Source: Ezakiella massiliensis
GTDB lineage: Bacteria > Bacillota > Clostridia > Tissierellales > Peptoniphilaceae
DNA length: 64,000 nucleotides
Assembly: GCF_900120165.1 (NCBI RefSeq)
Contig: NZ_LT635475.1
Location: forward strand, 372,001-436,000
Direction: 5' to 3'
Part shown: piece by piece, positions 1-8,563 of the stretch
How the letters are laid out: every line of letters begins with the position of its first letter
How positions within the stretch are numbered: the stretch's first letter is position 1
Program-made: the position numbers and the translations under genes
The notes under the pieces: model-generated
Told to the model about the DNA's origin: nothing
What the model saw: the letters and a program-made list of their open reading frames with translations, nothing else
Database searches by the model: none

Positions 1-642
1 CATTGAGCTGCCATTTCCAAGGTGACAAGTAATAATTCTTAAATCTTCACGTTTTTTACCTAAAATTTCTGCTGCTCTTTTAGATACAAAGTTATGACTT
101 GTACCGTGGAAGCCATATCTACGTACAGCATACTTTTCATAATATTCATATGGCAATGCATATAAATAGTTTTCCATTGGCATTGTTTGGTGGAAAGCTG
201 TATCAAATACTACAACGTTTGGTGTGTCTTTCATCAATTCTTGAATAGCTTCAATTCCCATGATGTTTGCTGGGTTGTGAAGCGGAGCTAACTCTATGCA
301 AGCTCTGATTTCTGAAAGAACTTCATCGTTGACTACAACTGAGTCATTGAATTTTTCTCCACCGTGAACAACTCTGTGTCCAACAGCTGAGATTTCATCC
401 AAACTCTTTATAGCGCCATGATCTTTGTGAAGAAGTTGTTCTAAAACAAGTTCAAGAGCCTTTTTATGGTCTTTCATTTCTTCTTCAACAACAAATTTTT
501 CACCATTGATTTTGTGAGTTAGAACTGAACCTTCAATTCCGATTCTTTCTACCAAGCCTTTGCATAAAACATCTTCATTTGTCATATCAATTAATTGATA
601 TTTTAATGAAGAACTTCCACAGTTAATTACAAGTATATTCAT
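1..642 (-). CDS. ackA: Acetate kinase, N-terminal part (cut by window start)
   Basis: Acetate kinase makes ATP and acetate from acetyl phosphate, the last step of the Pta-AckA fermentation route in the cytoplasm. I translated this strand directly: it opens with [17 protein letters not shown], the ASKHA-fold phosphate-1 motif, followed by [23 protein letters not shown] and YGFHGTSH, which carry conserved substrate-binding and catalytic residues of the family. About 214 codons are present, roughly half of the usual 400 residues; the rest lies beyond base 1. The start ATG (640-642) is preceded by GAAAGGAACGG, a reasonable ribosome-binding site. It lies 82 bases downstream of rplT on the same strand, and the gap holds a possible weak promoter (TTGATT, 17 bases, TAATAT), so it is probably a separate unit. 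Confidence 0.95.
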   Translation of the reverse strand, partial: MNILVINCGSSSLKYQLIDMTNEDVLCKGLVERIGIEGSVLTHKINGEKFVVEEEMKDHKKALELVLEQLLHKDHGAIKSLDEISAVGHRVVHGGEKFNDSVVVNDEVLSEIRACIELAPLHNPANIMGIEAIQELMKDTPNVVVFDTAFHQTMPMENYLYALPYEYYEKYAVRRYGFHGTSHNFVSKRAAEILGKKREDLRIITCHLGNGSSM

Positions 643-724
643 ATTCCGTTCCTTTCAATAAATTATCACTTATATATTATATTATCTTATATGCTTTTAA
701 AAATCAAGCAAGAATTCGTAAAGC

Positions 725-1069
725 TTATTTTACAGATTCAACAAGTTTTTCGAAGCCTGCTGGGTCATTAATTGCCATTTCAGACAGAATCTTTCTATTA
801 ACTTCGATATTGTTTTCTTTAAGAGCTGCAATGAATTTTGAATATGAAAGACCATATGGTCTTACAGCTGCGTTAATACGTGTAATCCAAAGTTTTCTAA
901 AGTCTCTTTTTCTTTGCTTTCTTCCTTCGTAAGCATAGCTTTGGCTCTTTAATACAGCTTCCATCGAAGTTCTATATAATTTCGATTTTCCACCATAGTA
1001 ACCTTTAGCTTGCTTCATTACTTTGTTTTTCTTTTTACGTCCTGAAACAGATCTTTTTACTCTAGCCAT
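725..1069 (-). CDS. rplT: 50S ribosomal protein L20
   Basis: L20 is an early-assembly protein of the large ribosomal subunit and binds 23S rRNA. The 114-residue product has the basic N-terminal extension ([20 protein letters not shown]) and the [14 protein letters not shown] and [11 protein letters not shown] blocks typical of the family, and is near the usual 117-119 residues. It is the last gene of infC-rpmI-rplT, 16 bases after rpmI, with AGGAGG just before the start codon. In Bacillus, L20 represses this operon by binding its leader; the matching leader structure is visible here at 1804-1932. Confidence 0.98.
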   Translation of the reverse strand: MARVKRSVSGRKKKNKVMKQAKGYYGGKSKLYRTSMEAVLKSQSYAYEGRKQRKRDFRKLWITRINAAVRPYGLSYSKFIAALKENNIEVNRKILSEMAINDPAGFEKLVESVK

Positions 1070-1085
1070 TCTAAACCTCCTAACT

Positions 1086-1277
1086 TTATGGAATCATATG
1101 AGAAATTCTTCTCATATCACTTTTGCTAACTAATGTGCCTTTTCTTAAACTGCGAATTCTCTTAGGAGATTTCTTTCCTGTAATGTGGCTCTTATAAGCC
1201 TTAAATCTTTTTAATTCACCGCTTGCAGTTCTTTTAAATCTCTTCGCACTTGCGCGGTGTGTTTTTAATTTTGCCAT
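1086..1277 (-). CDS. rpmI: 50S ribosomal protein L35
   Basis: L35 is a small basic protein of the large ribosomal subunit. The 63-residue product starts [17 protein letters not shown] and ends with the [15 protein letters not shown] tail expected of the family, so it appears complete. It sits between infC and rplT in the standard order, with 19 bases to infC and 16 to rplT, and has the good ribosome-binding site AAGGAGG. It should be co-transcribed from the infC leader and share its L20-dependent control. Confidence 0.98.
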   Translation of the reverse strand: MAKLKTHRASAKRFKRTASGELKRFKAYKSHITGKKSPKRIRSLRKGTLVSKSDMRRISHMIP

Positions 1278-1296
1278 AATTTCCTCCTTCTGGTAT

Positions 1297-1803
1297 TTAA
1301 CTCTTTGGCAATACGTACATAACCATATTGCGTCCTTCTAATTTTGCAGGTTTGTCGATAACTGCCAAGTCCTCGATCATTTTAAAGAATTGCTCAAGTA
1401 CATCTACACCTTTTTCGGTGTGACCCATTTCTCTGCCTCTAAATCTAACAGATATTTTTACCTTATCTCCATTATTTAGAAATTCTTTAACCTTATCTGC
1501 TTTGACTAACATATCATTTTCTTCGATATTCGGTGTCATTTTCATTTCGCGAACTTTGATAATCTTTTGATTTTTCTTAGCTTCTTTTTCGCGTTTTTGC
1601 ATTTCATATCTGTATTTACCGTAATCTAAAATTTTACATACGGGCGGTTTAGCATTTGGTGAAATTTTCACAAGATCTAAACCTTGGTCATTTGCAAGAT
1701 CTAATGCTCTTTCAATTTCACAAACACCAATTTGATCACCATTTTGATCAATGAGTCTTACTTTGCTATCCCTTATTTGTTCATTAATTTCGAGTTCCTT
1801 AAT
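1297..1803 (-). CDS. infC: Translation initiation factor IF-3 (ATT start)
   Basis: IF-3 binds the 30S subunit, prevents premature 50S joining and monitors start-codon choice. The N-domain ([20 protein letters not shown]), the linker ([19 protein letters not shown]) and the C-domain ([17 protein letters not shown]) are all recognisable. An in-frame ATG exists six codons upstream (1819-1821), but it lies directly before the polypurine AAGGGGGAAAGG that serves as Shine-Dalgarno. The conserved protein begins at the ATT codon 1801-1803, about 7 bases after GGGGG. Infrequent starts (AUU/AUA) are known for infC in several bacteria and allow IF-3 to regulate its own translation. I therefore choose ATT, giving a 168-residue protein of normal length. 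The alternative ATG start cannot be excluded from sequence alone. Confidence 0.9.
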   Translation of the reverse strand: MKELEINEQIRDSKVRLIDQNGDQIGVCEIERALDLANDQGLDLVKISPNAKPPVCKILDYGKYRYEMQKREKEAKKNQKIIKVREMKMTPNIEENDMLVKADKVKEFLNNGDKVKISVRFRGREMGHTEKGVDVLEQFFKMIEDLAVIDKPAKLEGRNMVMYVLPKS

Positions 1804-1932
1804 TTCCTTTCCCCCTTCCAAATATAAAAAAGAGCCCAGAAGGCCCTTTTAAAAATCAATAAATAAGATTTTGTTGTAACCTTATGCACAACAGGTGATA
1901 AGGTGAGAAGGGGCCTTCTACTTTTCTTCACA
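1804..1932 (-). promoter_or_regulatory. L20-type leader: pseudoknot, antiterminator and terminator upstream of infC
   Basis: The untranslated leader of infC contains, in transcript order: AGAAGGCCC (1919-1911); a hairpin with perfect 7-bp arms ACCTTAT (1904-1898) and ATAAGGT (1885-1879); a hairpin-loop segment TGTTGT (1893-1888) complementary to ACAACA (1877-1872), so a pseudoknot can form; and a terminator stem AAAAGGGCC/GGCTCTTTT (1850-1828) running into U residues. AGAAGGCCC is exactly complementary to GGGCCTTCT (1846-1838) in the terminator, giving a mutually exclusive antiterminator. This matches the known Firmicutes L20 leader, where L20 mimics its 23S rRNA contact to enforce termination. 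Structures were paired by eye. Confidence 0.85.
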
Positions 1933-1938
1933 AGCATG

Positions 1939-1967
1939 AGTATACCACATGCTTAATTATTTGTCAA
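1939..1967 (-). promoter_or_regulatory. Sigma-A promoter of infC-rpmI-rplT
   Basis: TTGACA (1967-1962) and TATACT (1944-1939) are separated by exactly 17 bases. Transcription would begin near 1932. The -35 box overlaps the last codons of the upstream gene pepV, and the -10 box lies inside a dyad (AAGCATG at 1932-1938, CATGCTT at 1948-1954). Confidence 0.85.
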
Positions 1968-3351
1968 GCACTTTTTCTTCAGATGCTAAATTTTTTAATG
2001 CAATTGCATAAATCTTTGCAGCGTCCATTAAGCGATCAATTTTAATTCTTTCATTTTTTTGGTGCATTCTGTCTTCATCATCCAAGAACATAGCTCCATA
2101 AGCTACGCAGTTTTTCATAGCTTTTGCATAAGTTCCGCCACCAATTGTCATTGGTTTTGATTCTGTATCGCCTGTTTGTTTTTGATAAGCATCCATCAAT
2201 ATTGAAACAAGCTTTCCATCTGGATCAATAAAGAGTGGATCTTCTCCACCGGTTCTTGTGAATTCACCCTTGTATTCTTTAGTTCCCTTATTGATCTTGT
2301 CCATAATTTCTTCTTTTGTAACACCTTTAAGAGGATGGCGCATATTTAATACAATGTCAATTTCCTTGTCTGTGTTTGAAATCATTCCAACATTGAAGTT
2401 TAACTTGCCACTTAGCTCGTCTTCATAATCAATGCCAAGTCCTTCCCCATGCATATGGAAGCCCATGACTTCATTGTAAAATTCTGCAAATGCTCTGAAA
2501 GAATCTTCAACTGGCATTAATTTTGCAAGTTGTTCCATAAGTTTTGAAATTGCGTTTACACCAAGTTCTGGTTTTGAGCCGTGTGCACTAATACCCTTTG
2601 CAGTGATATGGATCTCTCCATCCTTTTCTTCAACTTTAAAGTCAGGCAAAGTTCCAATTGATTTTACTTCATTAGTAACTTTGGATTCGTCCATTACAAT
2701 TGTGCAGAAATCTGGAACCATATTAGGAGCATTTCCACCCTTAACTGCTTTAACCATTGTGTCTTTGAAATTATATTTTAATTTTAAAGTACCAGTAATG
2801 ATTCCTTTTTCTCCAAAGATAACCGGGAATTCAGCATCTGGAGTAAAGCCAAAATCAGGCATAGCCTTATTCTTTACATAATAATTCATGCCGCCCCAAC
2901 CAGTTTCTTCGTTGGTTCCCAAAATCAATCTAATTTTTCTGATTAATTTTTCATCTGTTTCTTTTAGAGCACGCATTGCGTAATAAGCAGCAATTGCTGG
3001 TCCCTTATCGTCTTGAGTTCCGCGACCTTGTAGATATTCACCATCATTGATCATTTCAAATGGATCAGTATCCCAGTTGCCCCCAGCAGGTACAACATCG
3101 ACGTGAGCTAATATACCGACTGTTTCATCGCCTTCACCAAATTCTATATCTCCAGCGTAGTTTTGTAGGTTGTTGATTCTAAATCCATCTCTTTTACCAA
3201 TTTTCAAAAAAGCTTCTAAGGCTTCTTTAGGTCCCTCACCAAAAGGTGCGTCTGCTGTTGGTTCGCCTTCGACTGAATTAATGGCAATTAATTTGCCTAA
3301 GTCTTCAATCATTTCTTCCTTGTGTTCATCAATCCATTTTAAAAAATCCAT
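1957..3351 (-). CDS. pepV: Dipeptidase PepV (M20 metallopeptidase family)
   Basis: PepV-type enzymes are cytoplasmic dizinc dipeptidases that release amino acids from dipeptides. Seen in the 464-residue product: the metal-ligand motif AHVDVVPAGGNW (near residue 85), GRGTQDDKG with the bridging Asp, the catalytic Glu-Glu pair in GTNEETGWGGM, and TPDAEFPVIFGEKG. The length matches the 460-470 residues usual for PepV/Sapep proteins. The start codon follows the thrS stop codon without any gap (TAAATG), so the two genes are probably translationally coupled and share the T-box-controlled transcript. The 3' end overlaps the infC promoter. A role in amino-acid supply during threonine shortage would fit this context but is inference. 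Confidence 0.92.
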   Translation of the reverse strand: MDFLKWIDEHKEEMIEDLGKLIAINSVEGEPTADAPFGEGPKEALEAFLKIGKRDGFRINNLQNYAGDIEFGEGDETVGILAHVDVVPAGGNWDTDPFEMINDGEYLQGRGTQDDKGPAIAAYYAMRALKETDEKLIRKIRLILGTNEETGWGGMNYYVKNKAMPDFGFTPDAEFPVIFGEKGIITGTLKLKYNFKDTMVKAVKGGNAPNMVPDFCTIVMDESKVTNEVKSIGTLPDFKVEEKDGEIHITAKGISAHGSKPELGVNAISKLMEQLAKLMPVEDSFRAFAEFYNEVMGFHMHGEGLGIDYEDELSGKLNFNVGMISNTDKEIDIVLNMRHPLKGVTKEEIMDKINKGTKEYKGEFTRTGGEDPLFIDPDGKLVSILMDAYQKQTGDTESKPMTIGGGTYAKAMKNCVAYGAMFLDDEDRMHQKNERIKIDRLMDAAKIYAIALKNLASEEKVLDK

Positions 3352-5265
3352 TTAATCACCTATCCTTTTTGTTTTTATTTCATCATGCAAATCTTTTATA
3401 AATGAATTTAGATCTGCATCATTGACGTTTTCACCATTTCTCTTTCTGATAGAAATGTTTTTATTTTCTTTTTCGTTTTCACCAAGGATTAACATGTAAT
3501 TAATCTTTTTAAGTTGAGCTTCTCTAATCTTGGCTCCCATCTTAGCGTCTCTAGAATCCAAGTGAACTCTAATTCCACTTTCTTTTAGTGTATCATAAAC
3601 TTCTTTTGCATATTCATTTGTCTTTTCACTAACAGGTATAACTTCAACTTGTACTGGAGCTAACCATAGTGGGAACTTGCCTGCCAAGTGTTCGATTAAA
3701 CTGCCCATAAATCTTTCGAGGGATCCAAATATTGCCCTATGAAGCATAACTGGACGCTTTCTTTCATTGTTTTCATCAACATAGACAAGGTCAAAGTTTT
3801 CTGGCATTTGGAAGTCCAATTGAATTGTTCCGCATTGCCAAGTTCTGCCAATTGCATCTTCTAGGTGGAAGTCAATCTTAGGACCATAGAAAGCGCCGTC
3901 GCCTTCATTTAATTTAAAATCTATATCCATGTCATGAAGGGCATTTTCAAGGGCCTCTTCTGCTATATTCCATGTTTCAATTTCGCCCATAAAATCTTCT
4001 GGTCTTGTGGATAGTTCAACAGTATATTTAAACCCAAAAGTTTTATACATATAGTCCGCTAGCTTTACCATCTTTTTAATTTCATCTTCAACTTGTGATG
4101 GAAGGCAGAAAATATGAGCATCGTCTTGAGTGAAAGCCCTAACTCTCATAAGTCCGTGTAAGGCACCAGATAATTCATGTCTATGGACAAGGCCAAATTC
4201 AGATAATCTAATTGGCAAATCCCTATATGAATGAAGGTCATTTGCATAAACAATCGTAGAACCTGGGCAGTTCATAGGTTTAATAGCAAATGGAACTTCG
4301 TCAACACTTGTAAAGTACATGTTTTCTTTATAGTGATCCCAGTGGCCTGAACGGTGCCATAAATCTTCGTTCATAATAATTGGAGTTTGAATTTCTCCAT
4401 AACCATTATCAATCAATACATTTCTCCACCAATTTAAAAGTTCATTTTTCAAAATCATGCCGTTTGGATGGAAGAAAGGAATTCCTGGAGCTTCTTCATG
4501 AATGCTAAATAAATCAAGTTCCTTACCAAGTTTTCTATGGTCTCTCTTCTTAGCCTCTTCAAGCATATCTAAATATTCATCTAGCAGAGACTTTTTAGGA
4601 AAACTTATTCCGTAAATTCTTTGGAGCATTTCATTTTTTTCATCTCCACGCCAATAAGCACCAGCAACACTTAAAAGTTTAAAAGCTTTTATCTTTGAGA
4701 CATCTTTTAAGTGTGGTCCTCTACATAGGTCTACAAACTCATCTAATTGATAGAAGGAAATAACTTCTCCTGATGGGAAGTGTTCAATTAAATCTACCTT
4801 GTATTTTTCATCCAATTTTTTGAAATGTTCAATGGCTTCATCCCTGTCCATTTCAAATCTCTTGAGTTCATTTCCTTCTTTTACAATTTTTTTCATTTCT
4901 GCTTCGATCTTTTCTAGATCTTCTGGAGTAAATCTGTGCTCAGTATCAAAATCGTAATAAAAACCTTGGTCAATTGCAGGACCAATTGCAAATTTAACTC
5001 CTGGGAATAATCTTTGAATAGCAAGAGCCATCAAGTGAGCAGATGTATGCCAAAAGACTTTCTTGCCTTCCAAGTCGTCAAAGGTTAAAACTTCAAATTT
5101 GCCATCGTGACTTGGCACATCTTGCATGCCAATTACATGTCCATCAAGGACTGCTCCTGTAGCATTTCTTTGTAGGCCTGCAGAAATTTCCCCTACAATA
5201 TCATACACATCCATGCTATCATCAAATTCCCTGATGCTTCCATCAGGTAAAGTTAATTTTCTCAT
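3352..5265 (-). CDS. thrS: Threonine-tRNA ligase
   Basis: This class II aminoacyl-tRNA synthetase charges tRNA-Thr. The 637-residue protein has an N-terminal TGS domain (about 1-60), a second additional domain with the editing-site zinc motif HTSAHLMALAIQRLF (about 73-90), the catalytic core with motif 2 around GLVHRHELSGALHGL and motif 3 around MLHRAIFGSLERF, and a C-terminal anticodon-binding domain (from about 535). The zinc-binding Cys is in KPMNCPGS. Length and domain order are normal. It is preceded by a T-box leader with an ACC threonine specifier and followed directly by pepV. The ribosome-binding site AAGGAGGATAT is close to the ATG. Confidence 0.97.
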   Translation of the reverse strand: MRKLTLPDGSIREFDDSMDVYDIVGEISAGLQRNATGAVLDGHVIGMQDVPSHDGKFEVLTFDDLEGKKVFWHTSAHLMALAIQRLFPGVKFAIGPAIDQGFYYDFDTEHRFTPEDLEKIEAEMKKIVKEGNELKRFEMDRDEAIEHFKKLDEKYKVDLIEHFPSGEVISFYQLDEFVDLCRGPHLKDVSKIKAFKLLSVAGAYWRGDEKNEMLQRIYGISFPKKSLLDEYLDMLEEAKKRDHRKLGKELDLFSIHEEAPGIPFFHPNGMILKNELLNWWRNVLIDNGYGEIQTPIIMNEDLWHRSGHWDHYKENMYFTSVDEVPFAIKPMNCPGSTIVYANDLHSYRDLPIRLSEFGLVHRHELSGALHGLMRVRAFTQDDAHIFCLPSQVEDEIKKMVKLADYMYKTFGFKYTVELSTRPEDFMGEIETWNIAEEALENALHDMDIDFKLNEGDGAFYGPKIDFHLEDAIGRTWQCGTIQLDFQMPENFDLVYVDENNERKRPVMLHRAIFGSLERFMGSLIEHLAGKFPLWLAPVQVEVIPVSEKTNEYAKEVYDTLKESGIRVHLDSRDAKMGAKIREAQLKKINYMLILGENEKENKNISIRKRNGENVNDADLNSFIKDLHDEIKTKRIGD

Positions 5266-5297
5266 ATATCCTCCTTAAAAAATTAATTTTATCAACA

Positions 5298-5511
5298 AAA
5301 AAAGACCACCTCCCCAAGGGACGAATGATCTTTAAATCCGTGGTTCCACCCTAATTACTTCTCAAACCTTTAACGTAAAGGATACGGTTTGCAATTTCTT
5401 GCATCTTACATAAGCGCCGGTACATTTAAATTCACACTAGCCCCATCACAGCTCCTAGGGCCTCTCTGAAAATGTAAGTTTAAATACGCTTCAATACTTA
5501 GTATTTAATTC
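5298..5511 (-). promoter_or_regulatory. T-box riboswitch, threonine-specific, upstream of thrS
   Basis: The antiterminator T-box sequence AGGGTGGAACCACGG is at 5352-5338. Its UGGA bulge would pair with a tRNA ending UCCA. It is followed by a terminator hairpin (arms near 5331-5323 and 5311-5303) and a U-tract. Upstream, a Stem I-like region with AGAGAGGCCC contains the specifier candidate ACC (5421-5419) in ATGTACCGGCG, a threonine codon. T-boxes sense uncharged tRNA: pairing with the specifier and the acceptor end stabilises the antiterminator and allows transcription of thrS and probably pepV. Identification of the specifier was by eye. Confidence 0.93.
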
Positions 5512-5517
5512 AATTAA

Positions 5518-5546
5518 ATTATAGCACTAATAAATAAAAAAAGCAA
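5518..5546 (-). promoter_or_regulatory. Extended -10 promoter of the thrS leader
   Basis: TGCTATAAT (extended -10; core at 5523-5518) with a weak -35 TTGCTT (5546-5541) at 17 bases. The -35 box lies in the terminator of the upstream tRNA-Cys gene. Transcription would start near 5511. Confidence 0.65.
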
Positions 5547-5560
5547 GCATTCAGCTTGCT
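5536..5560 (-). terminator. Rho-independent terminator of tRNA-Cys
   Basis: On the minus strand, AGCAAGC and GCTTGCT form a 7-bp stem with a TGAAT loop, followed by seven T residues, starting 7 bases after the tRNA 3' end. Confidence 0.85.
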
Positions 5561-5566
5561 AAATTT

Positions 5567-5640
5567 TGGAGGCGGCAACCAGATTTGAACTGGTGGTCAA
5601 GGTTTTGCAGACCCGTGCCTTACCACTTGGCTATGCCGCC
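5567..5640 (-). tRNA. tRNA-Cys (anticodon GCA)
   Basis: The 74-nt sequence folds as a cloverleaf: acceptor stem GGCGGCA/TGCCGCC, D-arm GCCA-AGTGGTAA-GGC, anticodon loop CTGCAAA with anticodon GCA, T-arm CCAGT-TCAAATC-TGGT, and an encoded CCA end. U73 is the discriminator base expected for tRNA-Cys. The first pair of the anticodon stem would be C27-U43, a mismatch, and the next is G-U, so this stem is weaker than usual. It has its own promoter and terminator, so it is a monocistronic tRNA gene. Confidence 0.96.
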
Positions 5641-5677
5641 ACACCTTTAAATAATGTTTTTCAAACATCACTTAAAG

Positions 5678-5706
5678 ATTATACACGATAAATTTTTAAT
5701 TGTCAA
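5678..5706 (-). promoter_or_regulatory. Promoter of tRNA-Cys
   Basis: TTGACA (5706-5701), 17-base spacer, TATAAT (5683-5678): a near-perfect consensus promoter ending about 38 bases before the tRNA 5' end. Confidence 0.9.
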
Positions 5707-5724
5707 CCAATTATTAATTTAATT

Positions 5725-7179
5725 TTAATTTTTCCAAATACCAGGATTAAATAAAAATAATACTGGAACAATTTCAAGTCTGCCTGCAATCATTGCAAAA
5801 GACAAAATAATTTTTGCTATTGGATGAAACATTGCAAAACTTCCAGTAGGACCAACAACACCAAGGCCAGGTCCTATATTATTAAAAGTTGCTGCAACAG
5901 ATGTAAAGGCTGTTTCAAAATCCGGTGTAAAAAATGATATGAGTCCAAGTATTGCCATAAATACTATTGCATATATAAGCAGATAATTTGAAACCCCTCT
6001 TTCCACCGACTGTTCAACTTTTCTATTATCTACATTAACGACCACACACCTATTTGGCGATACAATTTTCTTTACCTCAGCAACAGCCGTTTTAAAAATT
6101 ATAATAACCCTTGAGACCTTAATTCCTCCAGCAGTCGAACCAGCGCATCCTCCGATGAACATTAGTGTTACCAAAACCCACTTACTAAACATGGGCCAAG
6201 TGTTAAAATCGGCAGTAGAATAGCCAGTTGTCGTCATAACAGATGAAACACTAAAAAGTGATTGGCGAAGTGCACTTCCAGAAGTTATTTGACTTGGTAA
6301 TATATTTATAAAAATTAAGAGTGTAGCAATGGCGATTATTGATAAATATGTTTTTAATTCTTCTGATCTTAGAGCATCTTTTACTTTGCCAATTAAAATC
6401 AAATAAAAAACATGGAAATTTACCCCAAATAAAATCATCCCAATCGAAATAATAATTTCAATAGCAGCCGAGTTATAATAGCCAATACTAGCAGCTTTTA
6501 TACCAAAGCCTCCAGTTCCTGCTGTGCCAAATGCATGAAGAACACTATCAAAAACTGGCATTCCAGCAATTACAAGAGCAAAAATCAAAATTATTGTCAT
6601 ACCAATATATATCAAATATAAAAGTTGAGCAGTACTTTTTAATTTGCTAAGCATCTTTCCAAACTGTGGCCCAGGTACTTCTGCTTTCATAAATTGAATA
6701 TCACTTAAACTGGTGTTTGGTGAAATTGCAAGGACCAATACTAGGACTCCCATCCCACCAATAAAGTGGGTAAAACTCCTCCAAAATAGCATAGAATTTG
6801 ACAAAGATTCTACATCTGTCAATATACTTGAGCCTGTTGTGGTAAATCCACTTGCTGTTTCAAAAAATGCATCAACCAGACTTGGAATTTGCCCACTAAA
6901 ATAAAAAGGCAAGGATCCAAAAAAGCTAATTAAAATCCAGGAAAGACTTACAACAATCATGCCTTCTTTAATATAAACTCCAGAATTTTTTGGCTTCTTT
7001 ATAGCAAAAGGTAGGCTTACGAGTGCAATTATTAGTATCGATTTTAAAAATGCAGCTATATTATAAAAACTTTCCCTATAATATAAAGCTACTAAAATCG
7101 GTAAAAAAAGCAAGAGCCCTACCAATAAAAGTATTCTAGATATATTGTATAATACTACTCGTCTGTTCATACTAATCAA
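5725..7179 (-). CDS. trkH: Potassium uptake protein, TrkH/KtrB family
   Basis: This integral membrane channel-transporter takes up K+ with a cytosolic RCK partner. The 484-residue protein has about ten hydrophobic segments and four P-loop-like segments with the selectivity-filter glycines: SGFTTTGSS, FGTAGTGGFG, MTTTGYST and NNIGPGLGVVG. It ends in a hydrophobic region typical of TrkH. It follows trkA closely. Two starts are possible: TTG at 7179-7177, which has GAGG six bases upstream and overlaps trkA by 8 bases, or ATG at 7170-7168, one base after the trkA stop but without a well-spaced ribosome-binding site. I keep TTG. KtrB is an alternative name; the full-length two-RCK partner favours Trk. 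Confidence 0.92.
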   Translation of the reverse strand: MISMNRRVVLYNISRILLLVGLLLFLPILVALYYRESFYNIAAFLKSILIIALVSLPFAIKKPKNSGVYIKEGMIVVSLSWILISFFGSLPFYFSGQIPSLVDAFFETASGFTTTGSSILTDVESLSNSMLFWRSFTHFIGGMGVLVLVLAISPNTSLSDIQFMKAEVPGPQFGKMLSKLKSTAQLLYLIYIGMTIILIFALVIAGMPVFDSVLHAFGTAGTGGFGIKAASIGYYNSAAIEIIISIGMILFGVNFHVFYLILIGKVKDALRSEELKTYLSIIAIATLLIFINILPSQITSGSALRQSLFSVSSVMTTTGYSTADFNTWPMFSKWVLVTLMFIGGCAGSTAGGIKVSRVIIIFKTAVAEVKKIVSPNRCVVVNVDNRKVEQSVERGVSNYLLIYAIVFMAILGLISFFTPDFETAFTSVAATFNNIGPGLGVVGPTGSFAMFHPIAKIILSFAMIAGRLEIVPVLFLFNPGIWKN

Positions 7180-8527
7180 CTATTGCCTCATCAAAATTAT
7201 CCAAATATTTAGTCTTTGTTACAACTAAAACCTCATCATTAATTTGAATTGAATCATTACCACCTGGATAAATAATCGACCCATTTCTCTTTATACAAGC
7301 TATTAATATCCCAGGTATAGTGTGCAAGTCCTTGAGCGGAATATTCAATGCTCTTGATTTTTCTGTAATCGAAAAGTGAATAACTTCTACTTCGTTGTCT
7401 AAAATCCTATTAAAATTCTCTACCCTTGACCCACTTGAATCAATTTGTGAACGAACAAATCTAATTATCTTGTCTGCAATTATCTTTTTTGGTGAAACTA
7501 TTGTATCTAGGCCTAATTTATCAACTATAACCTTCATAATATTTCTGTTGATTTTTGTAATGTTTTTTGAAACATTCTGACTGATTGCAAACATAGATAT
7601 GATAATATTTTCTTCATCAATGCCAGTTAAACTTACAACAGCGTCGTAGTTTTCAATTCTCTCTTCTAAAAGAACTTGCTGGTCTGTCCCATCTGCATTT
7701 ATAACTACAATTTGCGGATAAGTTTCTGAAAAAAACTCAGCCATTTCAGGGTCTTTTTCTATAAGCTTCACACTTATATTTTTTTCTAATAATAATTCTA
7801 TCAAGTAGAAAGCAATCCTGCTGCCCCCTACTATTAAAACAGATTTAATTAGTCCATCTTTGTATTTGCAGTTTCCTATAAATTGCTTCAAAGCCTTACT
7901 GGTCCCAGTAATATAAAATCTATCGCCCTCCATGAGCATAAAATTTCCATCTGGGATATAGACCTCTCCTGCTCTTTCAACTGCACAGATGAGAACTTTG
8001 TCTTTGGTAATATTGTAATTTTTTAAAACCAATCCATCCAAAGGCGAGTCTTTTTCAACAACCAGCTCAACCATATTAACTTTATTAGACAAGAAATTTT
8101 CTACACTAAAAGCGCAAGGATATTTTAGAGTGTTCATTATATCATATGCCGTCTCTTTTTCTGGATTTATCATAAACTTTATGCCAAGATTACCTTTTAC
8201 AAAATCCATATTTTGAGAGTACACAGGGTTTCTCACCCTTGCAATCGTATCCTTTGCCCCAAGTTTTTTTGCAATAATGCAAGCGATAATATTTAATTCA
8301 TCAGAATCAGTTATAGCCATAAACATTTCACAGTTTTCTACACCTGCTTCAATCTGAATATCTATACTTGCACCATTGCCAACAACTCCTGTTATATCAG
8401 ATGTTTCCATAACCTTTTCAAGAGTTTTTTGGTTAAGTTCAATTAATACAATATTATTTCCTTCAGATGCCAGATCCTTGCAAAGTGCTTCTCCAACTTT
8501 GCCAGCTCCAACAATTACAATTTCCAT
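7172..8527 (-). CDS. trkA: Trk potassium uptake regulatory subunit TrkA
   Basis: TrkA is the peripheral cytoplasmic subunit that gates TrkH in response to nucleotides. The 451-residue product contains two RCK modules. The first begins with the Rossmann motif IVGAGKVGEALCKDL (residues 4-18) and the second with VLIVGGSRIAFYLIELLL (about 229-246). Each is followed by a TrkA-C-like domain (around 140-215 and 365-450). This double-RCK length of about 450 distinguishes TrkA from the roughly 220-residue KtrA. The start has the ribosome-binding site GAGGAGATAG. It is immediately upstream of trkH, which it would regulate. Confidence 0.93.
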   Translation of the reverse strand: MEIVIVGAGKVGEALCKDLASEGNNIVLIELNQKTLEKVMETSDITGVVGNGASIDIQIEAGVENCEMFMAITDSDELNIIACIIAKKLGAKDTIARVRNPVYSQNMDFVKGNLGIKFMINPEKETAYDIMNTLKYPCAFSVENFLSNKVNMVELVVEKDSPLDGLVLKNYNITKDKVLICAVERAGEVYIPDGNFMLMEGDRFYITGTSKALKQFIGNCKYKDGLIKSVLIVGGSRIAFYLIELLLEKNISVKLIEKDPEMAEFFSETYPQIVVINADGTDQQVLLEERIENYDAVVSLTGIDEENIIISMFAISQNVSKNITKINRNIMKVIVDKLGLDTIVSPKKIIADKIIRFVRSQIDSSGSRVENFNRILDNEVEVIHFSITEKSRALNIPLKDLHTIPGILIACIKRNGSIIYPGGNDSIQINDEVLVVTKTKYLDNFDEAIVD

Positions 8528-8563
8528 AAACTATCTCCTCGATTTACATATAAGCCAAATAGA

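Noticed and set aside
721..745. Terminator between rplT and ackA
   Set aside because: Only a 4-bp AAGC/GCTT pairing with a long loop; too weak to call.
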